This document shows, piece after piece, positions 33,162 to 43,929 of a stretch of DNA of 64,000 nucleotides. The translations under genes were made by a program, and so were the position numbers. Origin of the DNA: Lepas anatifera (Eukaryota > Arthropoda > Thecostraca > Lepadidae); contig JAOTON010002098.1 in NCBI GenBank assembly GCA_034440635.1, forward strand, positions 248,001 through 312,000, written 5' to 3'. The notes below the pieces were generated by a model. It saw nothing but the letters and a program-made list of their open reading frames with translations. It searched no databases and was not told the origin of the DNA. Each line of letters opens with the position of its first letter. Positions within the stretch are counted from its first letter, which is position 1.

Positions 33162-33172
33162 CCATTTATAAC
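33162..33172 (-). promoter_or_regulatory. Candidate TATA box
   Basis: GTTATAAATGG reads on the minus strand upstream of the frame at 33126. It is a motif only. Confidence 0.3.
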
Positions 33173-33178
33173 GCACCA

Positions 33179-33562
33179 CTAGCCACCTACAATTTCCACT
33201 GAACTTGGGAGACCATCATTTTTAGTGGAGTAGCAGAGCATGTATGCCGATGCCTCGCTCACTTTTGTTGCCGGCATTTCCTTGACGGAGGTGTCGTTGA
33301 CATAGCACCATCGATCTTCCGACTTGTTACAGCAGAAGGCAGTTTAGTGGCCGGTCTGGGCGTTACCATGGTGTTCGACCACTGCGTACAAGTCGTACAC
33401 AAGGCTGCCCGAGATCTGCGGAGGCCCATTGGTCATCCAGCTGAGATCCATGCTGCTGAGGGGGAAGGAGACATGATCGTGTGCCTTATGCAATGTGCTA
33501 GCGGTGTACGTAAGCCGTTTAAGATGGATTATCAACACGGATGCTTCGATATCCGGAGAATT
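33179..33562 (-). pseudogene. Ubiquitin-specific protease (USP, C19) C-terminal part
   Basis: The minus frame reads EASVLIIHLKRLTYTA (USP 'LxxHLKRF' block), HDHVSFPLSSMDLSWM, YDLYAVVEHHGNAQTGH, then TAA where GHYTA normally has Tyr, then TAFCCNKSEDRWCYVND, SEASAYMLCYSTKNDG and TAG at 33179. The GH pair holds the catalytic His and WCYVND the fold's usual W..DD site. Upstream of 33562 the family likeness stops abruptly at short CCGGATACCGAAGCAAT repeats, which may be an exon edge or a breakpoint. The Cys-box half is absent from the window. The stop truncates the protease right after its catalytic His. Confidence 0.85.
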
Positions 33563-34189
33563 GCTTCGGTATCCGGTATTGCTTCGGTATCCGGAGAAAT
33601 CCGTTTGAAAAATTAGTTCGTGAATCACGAATTAAAAACTGCCGAGTCGGAAAGGCCTTGACAAAAATGGAAAAGTCAAACGGCAAAATCGGGTTCCATT
33701 TAAAATTTACCACAAATGAAAAATATAGGTAGTTACTTTAAGATTGAAAGCAACATTTCATTCCCAAGATTCATTGAATCAAAACTACGAAACCCAGTGA
33801 CGGATCTAGGATTTCGTTAAGGGGGGAGGGAAGGCTCGGAGGGCACCGAACCTCGGGGGCGCCGAACCTGAGGGGCGCCAATTCACCATCCAAAAGGCGG
33901 CCACTGTCAAAGAAAAACGCAATTAAAAACGATTTGTAAATGCTTATTTGCATGAAAGTTTCCTCTTAGTGAGGACATGTTCACGTTTGCCATCAAACAT
34001 ATTTCGGGCCAGCTAACGACTGGTACCTTGGTAGAAAATGCTGAAAGCACCCACTGACACTAACTGAAGCACGATGAGCAAATAATACAGTTATCTTCGG
34101 TCATCGCGGAAACTGAGGTGTCGTATCCACCACCTCCACTTATCACAGTTGTCCTGGCTAACTGCTCCATACTGAAGTACCCGATTGAC
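33563..34189. other. Repeat-derived spacer
   Basis: 33795-33900 starts CAGTGACGGATCTAGG, a degraded hAT MITE end. Short direct repeats of CGGTATCCGG lie at 33555-33600. No gene. Confidence 0.45.
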
Positions 34190-35070
34190 GCTAACCTAAG
34201 CCTCAGGGGCCGCAGAGCCTCTGCGGGCCTGGGCCCCTGAGTTTTTGGTGACTTCCCTGAGTTGATATCGAGTCCCCTCAGCTGATCTGGGACCGCTTTA
34301 GATAACCAGGTCCTCACACTGAACCTGAAACCTATGCGTCGCCACTGAAGCCTATTGAGCTTTTCGAGGCCCGTTTATTGGTATGGGCCCCCTCAACAGG
34401 TCCTGGGCCCTCTGAGCTAATTTTGAGCCTTCTGAGAAGGAAATTTTCAGGTTACCCCTTGGCTGTTCTGGGACTGTGAGAGGGTCTTGTACAGGAGCTT
34501 ACTGGCTTGGCCTTAGATCCTTCGCTGCTTTGGCCCCCTAAGCTAGAAAGAACCCTGTAGGTGGAATTATTGTGGCAGCCATGAGCTGTTCTAGGGTCCG
34601 TGAGAGGATTTACTTCAGATGTCTCTGGTTTGGTCGTAGGGCCCCAAGCTGGATTAGTGTCCCTTAAGCTGGTCAGGGTCCTCTGGGTTGGTATCGTTTT
34701 CGTTTAACTGATATAGGTCCCTTCAGCTTATTTGGGGCTCGTTGTACGTACCTGGCCACAGGTTCATCGAGGCACCCAGCTAGTCTGGCCCTTTTAGTTT
34801 TATGGGCCTGCTCAGCTGTCGCAGGGTCCCCTCAGAGTGTCTGGGCCCCATGAGTTGAAAATTGGACCCCTGGGTTAGTTTTGGGTCCCTGAGCTTGTTT
34901 AGGAACCGTTTAAATAAGTAGGCACCCCACGCTGGTCTTGAGAACCCTGTGTTGGCACTGAGGTCAAATGAGCTCGTCGGGGGCGCTTATCTGGGCCCCC
35001 TTAAGTGGCACGGCCCCCTCAGCTAATTTTGGAGACCCAAAATCCCTCCTACCGGATTCCACCCGCGCCA
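34190..35070. repeat. Decayed G/C-rich minisatellite
   Basis: Degenerate units of about 20-30 bp have the core GGGCCCCYTGAGCTGRT, interspersed with TTTGGGACC. Unit length varies. On the opposite strand it resembles the array at 59105-59570. Confidence 0.8.
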
Positions 35071-35327
35071 GATTTCCTGACTATCTGAGACGAGCCATTG
35101 GGGACTTTTCCCGCGACCAGCTCTGTGGTCCCTCCCCCGAGACAACGCTTACAACATGCCTCTTCACAAGCCCAATAGCAGTACAACTTTAATCATTTTA
35201 CCAAAAAACACAGGGATACATGCGGACTAATACTATTCAATATGCATATTTATCGACTTGTAATGACGATCAAAACTTATCAGTATCAAAATGAAACCTC
35301 TATCGCCATTTCCTGCGAAATTATTAG

Positions 35328-36327
35328 CACTCGCCCCTGTGGGCCTCTGAGCCACCTTCGACTTCGACTGTTGGAAATGTTCGAACACCCCCTTTGAACT
35401 CGGCTCCTATGTGGGATAGCGAAAACACACAAAGACTGGTGGATAGCTGATAACAAATTCATAAAAAGCTACATCGGTCACTTTTTGGCTCAGGTTGATA
35501 TTGAGAACAGGACAGGTCAAAGAATGTGGTATGTTTGAGACCAGGTTCTGGGCTCTAGCGTCTGACAGAGTTGAGCTAGAATAATTTTTCGGTACAATTC
35601 GCTTCCTTTCGTTCGGCGAATCATCAAATAATGTATAATATGACTATACTAGATCAAAACATAAACATGACCTGACCTAAGGCTAGGTCAAGGTCACCAT
35701 CTAGCCTAGCATAGTCAATATGCATATCAATCAGCTCACAATAGCAAACCAAAAATGGTATCAAAATAAAAGTTTTATCAACATTTCCTTTAAAGCAATT
35801 GACCCAAGTCTTAAAACCTGCTTAGGAAGCCCCAGATGAACTCGCAAAGGTAACACGTCTAAACTTGCAACATGAACCGATACAGAGGCCTAGGATACTA
35901 TGATTTGGGGTATCCAAAGGTATTCCAAGCGGCGTCTGCAGACATAGAGCAATGTTTCGGCAAATTTCCGTTTTCCCCGTGCACTTCCAATGGAGAGGTC
36001 ATGATTCGTACCTGTCCCTAGGTCATCGATGAGAAAAATTCCTGAAAAATTTATTAGTACTTTTTAGGCCCATTACATGGTACAAGTTTGAATTCGATGA
36101 ATTCAACCTTTTCTTACTTATGCCGACTTAAACATTTTTGGAGGTGAGGTCACTTGACCTGCACTGGTGACCTGACCTGAGATGACGCAACCTTCAAATT
36201 TGAGGGAAAGTTGCGGACTTGATCAATGATAAGGTGTGACGAGTACTGTGTCGCTTCGCGCCGACGTTTTTTCGTGCCACCGGAAGACCCCGAGGGGGTG
36301 TTCAAACACCCCCTAACGGCCCGAGGG
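35328..36327 (+). mobile_element. TTAA-target element, copy B (1000 bp)
   Basis: The right end is CCGAGGG-TTAA (36328-36331), and the left end has TTAG at 35324-35327 in place of TTAA. It shares AACTCGGCTCCTATG, the TGACCT-rich centre and GCGCCGACGTTTTTTCGTG with copy A. It has no SINE. TGACCT/AGGTCA sites lie at 35510-35530, 35660-35700 and 36150-36185. Confidence 0.85.
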
Positions 36328-36331
36328 TTAA

Positions 36332-36785
36332 TATAAGTCTCAAAACCTGCTGAGCATGCTCGGTGGAGAGGGGTCCGGCGTTAACACACGGTAGAGAGGG
36401 CCCGAAAGTGCCCCCTCTCCGCTGAGATCGCGGAAATAAAGATGGATAGAAAAAGCGCGCTCGGGGTTTGTGTAGGCGTTAACGACCTACATGATATTGA
36501 AGTTTCATTGATCCACCTCAATATCTTCAGCGTCAAACGGGGTCATAAAGGTCAAAATCGGGACGCATTGACGACATATCGGGAAATGCCGTGATTATGC
36601 GGGAACGGGGCGCGAATACTCTAGAACAGGTTTGAGGCCAAAAGGGAAGGCCCTAAACAATGTCTCTGAAATTTTGGGGTCAAGGTCCTTCAGGGTCATT
36701 GACCTATTACGTCCCAACCCAACATATTATGCCTAATGTACGCTATAAATAGCGCTGTGCCCAACCTTACCAATGACCTTTGATC
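36332..36785. other. Non-coding, no gene recognised
   Basis: AGGTCA-like words continue, for example 36545 and 36670, but no termini were found. Confidence 0.4.
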
Positions 36786-37090
36786 AAGCCCTGATCATCA
36801 AGGCCAGTGACCTTTGAAATTGACCTGCGACCTTAATCTAAACACTGAATAACCTTTACTATGATCGTAAATGATCGTTTGAACTTACTCCACAAAGAGT
36901 TCTTGGAGTCGAAGCTTTCGATCTGTATTACAGAGCTTCGCCAGCGAATCGGAATAGGTGGGACCAACCTATCCCGACGGTGGGTGGGGTGGTTCCATCG
37001 GAATAGGTGGGTCCATCCATCTATCCATGGGAATAGGTGGGTCCCATCTATTCCGATGGAATAGGTGGGACCCAGGGTAATAAAGGACGG
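36786..37090 (+). repeat. Repeat W, copy 1, with GGAATAGGTGGG units
   Basis: 36840-36965 is inverted relative to 42395-42540 (CTTTCGATCTG, CAGAGCTTCGCCAGCGAATC). 36950-37075 repeats GGAATAGGTGGGWCC about five times in both orientations. Confidence 0.75.
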
Positions 37091-39404
37091 GTACACCAAA
37101 GTTTAGTAGTGCAAGCCGCTAGATAAGCAGATAAAAAATGCAAAAATATCGCTGCATTGACAGAATTTTCTCTTGAAAATTAAAAAATGGCTCGAAAATG
37201 ATGAAAACAGCAGCTAAAAGTTCATAAGAAGATGTTAAATGTATTTTTGTCTCTATCGTTTAGGAGAAACTGGTAGATTCTTCAAAATTTCTTCTAAACT
37301 AAGACTAAATATGGGCGCTCCAAAATAGCGGCGAACTCTGCGCTTTTTGTTCACTCAGTTTTCAATAGAAATTGACAACAATTAAAGGTATCGGACGCAT
37401 TTTGTTTGTTGCAGAGCTATTTATATTTTAGACAGTTTGGTTCCCAGCAGATGTGAATTTGAGTTACGAAAACTTACCGAGATTGATTGCAGTCAGATTG
37501 AACCTTCTCTCTCTTATCTTTTTTAAGGAAAACGTATTTTTGTTCCTCAAGAGTCAAGATACTGCGTGTAGGGGCATATTTGTGCGCAAAAAAAGTGAAC
37601 TCACTAAATAGAGTGAGTTCTTGCAACTTGTTAAAACAAGTGATTGGAGTCCAATTGTGGGGAAGCCTCCCTTCCTTCCTAAGTGTTTGTCAAAAGTTCA
37701 GTCTAGGCAGGTAAGTTTGTATTCTGACTCCACACTGACTGATTTTGGTTACCTAACAACTCTGGTTGCCTGGTTTGCTTTAGTTTGAAGACTAGCAACA
37801 GCTATACTGCACTCTGTAAACCAAAATAGAGATGAAGTGAGATGAGCTCAGTTAAACCTGTGCAAGGTTTCAGTAGTGTTTATGCTTTTTTTGTTGAGCG
37901 GCTGCAGCATCAACTGTCCAGTCTGCAAAGTATGACAGCAGGCCAGACGAGTCGCACCAGACATCTAAAATTCTCGCACCGCCAGCCACCAAAAATTCAC
38001 ACCAGTCTGTCATATGCAATGCAATGCAACCTCTCTTATTAGTTAGTTAGTTAAGTACTTTTTATAAGGCGCCCTCCTGTGTCTTTATAACCATTCAGCC
38101 ATTATATGTTTGGTTTTTGGTGTCACCTTCCTCGCACCAGTCTAAAAAATTTGCACCAGGTTGATAAAATTCGCACCACTCGCTGCTGTCACCAAGGGCA
38201 CTCGCACCAATGAGATCTCGTCGAAAATGCCATACTTTGCACACTGGTCAAATGTAGTATACGCTGGAACACATTCCTTGTTTTTGGTCTGTTCTCCTAG
38301 ATGTTTGGCTTGTGGACTCTGATATCAAGGCCGCATTGAGTAATCAAAAAAAAAATTCTGAGGTGGAAAAGGAAAATTTTTTTCTGGTCCTATTGCAGCT
38401 GTGATCCAAAAATTCATTTAGTGTGAATTCTTGAGGCGCTAACTTGTGACAACTTCCATATGTGATGCGTCTTGGGTACCAGCAGTGAGCTATTTCCAGC
38501 TGTCAAGATTGCTTAACTTCTAAGAGTGATTTTGTAGCTTATTGAGTTGCAGTACTTTTTTTTATAGGTGTAAGAAATAGTCCTAGTTTCCATTCTCAGT
38601 CTTGAGCGTGGCCACACATAGTTTTTGGATGCAATCAATATGGTTAAAGCTTTTGGTAATGGTAACCATTTTTCAATCAAATTCTTGCAAATCCACATCC
38701 AACAAGATCTGTCAGGATTTGGCATTGTGAGGGTAAAGATTTCCCTTACAGTGCAGAGATAAAGGAGAGTAGACTGGAGAGGGTATAACTTCCTTTTTTA
38801 TTAGACAAAACTAAACAAACAAAAAATTGTATCAACACTTCAGAAAAAAATCATTAACACAATTCATCAACAGAACAGTTAACCCTTAAACAAAGCTTTA
38901 AACATATGTGAAGGGGGGAGTGAAAGAAAACTTAAATGGTGTACCAGAAATGTTGACAAATTAAAGATTGAAGTGTTCTATCAGTTACAGATCCTTTTGT
39001 ATCCAGCCAAAGTGCCATGGAAACAGTGATTGCTGTATCCTGGTTCTCAGGTGTATCTGAATCGCCTCTAGCCCATGGAAACTGAGCCTTCAAGTTACAA
39101 ATTAGTTAAGTAATAGATGAGGAAAAAAGTTAGGTAGGACTAGGTACTAAATTCGAAATGTTTACACTGAGCTGCAAAAGTTGGCAGAATAGCATGACTC
39201 CTGACAGAAAATTTTGAAGATTTTGTCTGTGGTTACTGAACCAGAACTGGTATGCCACTTGGGCATAGTGCGATTCAAGCTTAGTGCAATTCCCCAAGCC
39301 GATTAGTCTTGGCAAGTTGGGATTGTGTGTGTGTGCACAATTTTAGCTGCATTGTAAGAGAGATGCATGTTGTTTTGTCTAGATACATATAGCTGCATGC
39401 AGGT
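37091..39404. other. No gene recognised
   Basis: AT-rich sequence with short words such as (TTAG)n at 38038-38055. No coding family seen. Confidence 0.4.
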
Positions 39405-39515
39405 GTAGTCCACCTGAAGATTTTCTTGGACCGAAACGTTGTGTTTTACCCTTTCCTGATTTTTTTAGCTCATTCTTATCCTTATCCGCACTGTGCTTAG
39501 CCTTTTTGTTTCCTT
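39405..39515 (-). repeat. Relative of the S/hairpin module
   Basis: The minus strand reads AAAAAGGCTAAGCACAGTGC, AAGGATAAGAATGAGC, GGGTAAAACACAACGTTTCG and GTCC...CTTCAGGTGGAC. The order of words parallels 13571-13740 (AAAAAGGCTACG, AAGATAAAAAAGC, GGTAAAAGCAACGTTTCGG, CGTCAGG). Confidence 0.6.
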
Positions 39516-39547
39516 CATTGTAGCTTTGGTCTAGACATGGAGTTTTA

Positions 39548-40438
<891 letters not shown>

Positions 40439-40742
40439 CAGTGGTGGATCCAGGACTTCATTTTGAGGTGGGGGGAGGGGGTGGGCTAACGGACTCGACC
40501 ACCACCCACCAACGCCTCAGATCAGTCTCCGCCTATGCACTCTCTGTATATGCCAGTCTGGCTAATAAAACCAATCTTGGAATGACGGAATGATGTGATG
40601 CGTTACAGACGAGCACATATAGCCTCTGTAGCTGAAGTGCCCTAAAACTCAAATTATCATCAGTCTCCGCCTATGCATTAGCTATAGGCACTTAAACATG
40701 GGGGGCTTGAGGCCTTAGCCCTCCGACTCGTATCCACCACTG
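40439..40742. mobile_element. 304-bp hAT MITE (CAGTGGTGGATCC type)
   Basis: Ends are CAGTGGTGGATCCAGG and GTATCCACCACTG. Flanks CGCGGAAT and CACGGAAG agree at 6 of 8. The interior has a repeated CAGTCTCCGCCTATGCA (about 40524 and 40660). Confidence 0.75.
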
Positions 40743-41358
40743 CACGGAAGCTATGAACGAGTGATCAGTAGATATTGCATTCAGATGGTATCTTTTGAAT
40801 GCTGATGTTGGCAGTGTGAAAAATCTCAGGTGCCTGAACTTTTGCATTCTGGTTGACGTAGGCGGATCCAGGGAGGGTTGATCCAGGGCCCCAGGTGGAT
40901 GGAGGGAGTTTGTCCAATGTCCTTCAGATCTTTGTCAAGTATATTTCGAATTTGATGGTTGGATGTTGGTTTAAGACTAAGTTTGCTTCCTTTTCTTGTC
41001 GAGTTTCTTGCCGCTTTGTGAAAAAGCGAAGTTATCGCTAGACTACATAGAACAATTCCCGTTTCATCTTTATGATAAACATATTGAAAACTTTATTTGA
41101 AGCGCCTAAATCATGTTTTCCCCGGAAACGTGGAAATCCAAAAAAGTACCGTCGTGTAAAAATTGCAGATTATCACTATCTACGCAGTTTTACGCAGATA
41201 CGGTAAATTGAGGACAGGTATTGGCCCTAAAATTTCCAGAGTTCATCCGTGCGTTTATTATATTTAAGAAAGTAGTTGGGACAGAAATGCCTTTTTCATC
41301 CATTGGTATTTGACCAGAGACAATTTCAGAAGTTCCCCCTTTCCTTGGTGACGTTTTA
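40743..41358. other. No gene recognised
   Basis: Nothing beyond MITE-like GGCGGATCCAGGG near 40862. Confidence 0.4.
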
Positions 41359-41615
41359 CATAGGCAGACCTAGGATTGCCGATCGAGGGGGGCATCTTCC
41401 CGGGGGGGCGCCATCCGGTCCGGGGTCGCCACTTTTGACGGGCAAAACCTATCAGATGGGCGCAAAATCCTATCGGTGGGTGCCGATTTTCGCTTCCTGG
41501 GGGAAGGGGTGGGAAGCGACATTTCAGGGGGGCGCCGTGATCATTTCAGGGGTGCCGAGGGTCGATCACGGGGGAGAAAACGTGCCCTCCTTGCCCGCCC
41601 CTGGATCCGCCCATG
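41359..41615. mobile_element. 257-bp hAT MITE (inverse of 26127 copy)
   Basis: Left CATAGGCAGACCTAGG and right CTGGATCCGCCCATG. The 8-mers ACGTTTTA (41351-41358) and ACGTTTGA (41616-41623) agree at 7 of 8. The interior, with CAAAACCTATCAGATGGGCG, matches 26127-26368 on the opposite strand. Confidence 0.85.
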
Positions 41616-41879
41616 ACGTTTGATTATCATTGTTATATTAGCCGGTGTTGTTTGAAACGGTTTGGCTAACAGCCAAAATAGTGTCCAGGCGCCCCAGATG
41701 ATACAAAAAATCAGCAGGGGCGGGTCAGAGAGGGAATTGTAACCCAAAACGAAACAGGGAACCATGCTGCTCCTCTATTGGCGGTTCGTGTGTCATTAAG
41801 CCGGACAATTATTATTAGATGACTACTGACATTCCTTGCTTTGCCCCGTTGGTATTCCATATTGTCCGCTTCTCCCAAT

Positions 41880-42103
41880 TTGGCAAGTGGGTAACAAAGT
41901 GGCAGCTCTATCTTTGGTCATGTAGTGATACATCTGAATGCTCACGAGGAGTTCTAAGCACTCACTTGACTGAGTAAAAAAACAACCATATCACTCGCAG
42001 TCCTCCACCCGAGTGGTTAAAAGCCGAAGCCGAGACTGGGATTCAAACTCACCATCGTCTGATTTCTATACCATCGCTCTAACGGCTGCGCTAGGCGACC
42101 GCC
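41880..42103 (-). mobile_element. tRNA-derived SINE candidate
   Basis: The minus strand from 42103 gives GGCGGTCGCCTAGCGCAGCC..GTTAGAGCG (A box), then an arm with GATGGTATAGAAATC, then GAGTTTGAATCCC (B box, 42038-42050). The acceptor strands do not pair as a tRNA. Body sequence follows, with a T-rich stretch near 41965-41975. The 3' boundary is uncertain. Confidence 0.6.
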
Positions 42104-42355
42104 GGCGTACAGATGTACGCCGGGAAATTTGCGGCTTACATTTGCATGGTTCTCAGAAATCGATTTTTTAGGCATTTCTGTACATCTGACGTAAAAATAC
42201 CAAATTGAAAGTGGAAAGGGCAGGGAACAGGCCTTCCAATGACAACGTTATATTTTTTCAAACAGCCATAGGCTGTGACAAGCACGTGGTTGAAAATGAG
42301 CAATTTAACACGTAAGCCCTAAGGAGCAGTCGCATCTGTACGCCGTAACAGTATA

Positions 42356-42540
42356 TTGCTGCCAACTAACTTTGGAGGGGGCTGGGTGGGACCCACCTAT
42401 TCCGATTCGCTGATGAAGCTCTGTTATGCAGATCGAAAGCTCCGACCCGAAAACATTATTTGTGGAGTAAGTCCCAACGATCATATACGACATCCGAACT
42501 CCACACAATGTCTTTTCAAGAACTTTACTATGATGTAATA
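42356..42540 (-). repeat. Repeat W, copy 2
   Basis: Inverted relative of 36840-36965, with one GGAATAGGTGGG unit. Confidence 0.75.
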
Positions 42541-42559
42541 ACATACGTTATAATAGGTG

Positions 42560-43107
42560 TCGCAACTTTATGCAACGTCATTTAGGGGCTGTCCGAGAGT
42601 ACCTGTGCTCATCAGGGACACCTATGCTCTCTGGAGGGGCCTTTGCTTCGATGAGGCACCTGTGCCACCCAGGGGCGCCTTTACTCCCCAATGGACGCAA
42701 CCTAGCTATCCAGGGGCGTCTTTACTGTTCCGGGGGTGCCTTTGATACCCAGTGCTCAAGGAGCGCTCTTTCTTATCCAGGTACACCTTGGTATTGAGGG
42801 GCGTATTTGTATTCAAGGTAACCTATACTACCAAGTGGCGCCTACCCTATGCAAGGGGCGCTTAGGCTATCCAAGGGGCGGCAATTTGCTATCCATAGGG
42901 CACCCTTATGCTCTCCATGGGTACCTTATCCAGAGGGTGCTTTTGATATTCAGGGGCGCTTTTCCTATCAGCAGGGTACCTGTGCCATCTTGGGGCTATT
43001 CTTATCAACGGACGCTGCTGTTATTCAGGAACACATATACTACTATCAAGGGTCGCCCTTGCTACCCAGAGGCGCCTTTACTTCTTAGGAAGTTTGGCGC
43101 CCGTGCT
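42560..43107. repeat. ~20-bp minisatellite, first block
   Basis: Degenerate unit GGGGCGCCTTTGCTATCCAG with frequent variants (TTACTATCCAG, TACCTGTGCC). It is interrupted by TTAA copy C and continues at 43930. Confidence 0.85.
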
Positions 43108-43111
43108 TTAA

Positions 43112-43921
43112 CACGCGCATTGACGGGGGTCTGAGCCACCTTCGCATTGACGGGGGGCGGGTACCCGCCCCTAAGATCTCGAGAACCACGGTAGGTGGCG
43201 AAAAACGGTAAACGGCGTTGGGCTGCCCATCCACTTCTCCATCGAAAATATTTGAACCATTTTTTTGTCAGGTCACATTTAAGGTCACCAGAGGTCAAAC
43301 ATGCCCGTCATAGGGATAACATGTAAATTCAGTTTTTCGGCCATGAAATCTGAACAAGTAAAGATAGAGCAAAACGACTTGAACTATATGAATCCTCTTA
43401 GCAAGCCGAATCGAATGATATATAATTTGACCTTGCTAGGTCAAATCAAGGATTTGACCTGACCTGAGGTCAGGTCAGGGTCAAATTATATAAAATGCAT
43501 ATCATTAGAACCGCAAGCCCAGGCGAGTCTAATGCAGCTAAAATAAATGCTCTATCACCATCCGTTACTGAGTTATTCCGTAAAAACCATTTTTCCATGT
43601 ATTTCCAATGGAGAGGTCATGCCTCGTACCTGACCTTAGGTCATCGATATCAAAATACCGGAACATATTTTAGAGAACTCGGTGGGGCCATTATGTGATG
43701 TGAGTTTCAATCGGATAAGTTCACCCTGCTCCGACTTATGCTATCTTAAACTTTTTTGAGGTCGGGTCACTTGACCTGTACTGGTGACCTGACCTGAGAT
43801 GACCTAACCTTAAAATTTTCACGAAGTTGTAAAATGATGAGGAAAGGTATACCAGTACGGCGGCGTACGCGCCGCTTTTTGCTGTCTCCGAAAACCCGAG
43901 GGGCGGTACGCCCGTCATGTG
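43112..43921 (+). mobile_element. TTAA-target element, copy C (810 bp)
   Basis: TTAA at 43108-43111 and 43922-43925. Ends are CACGCGCATTGACGGG and CCCGTCATGTG. 43425-43485 is packed with AGGTCA/TGACCT hexamers in both orientations, repeated at 43767-43805. It shares CATTTCCATGTATTTCCAATGG with other copies. It is inserted within the minisatellite. Confidence 0.85.
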
Positions 43922-43929
43922 TTAAGGAG

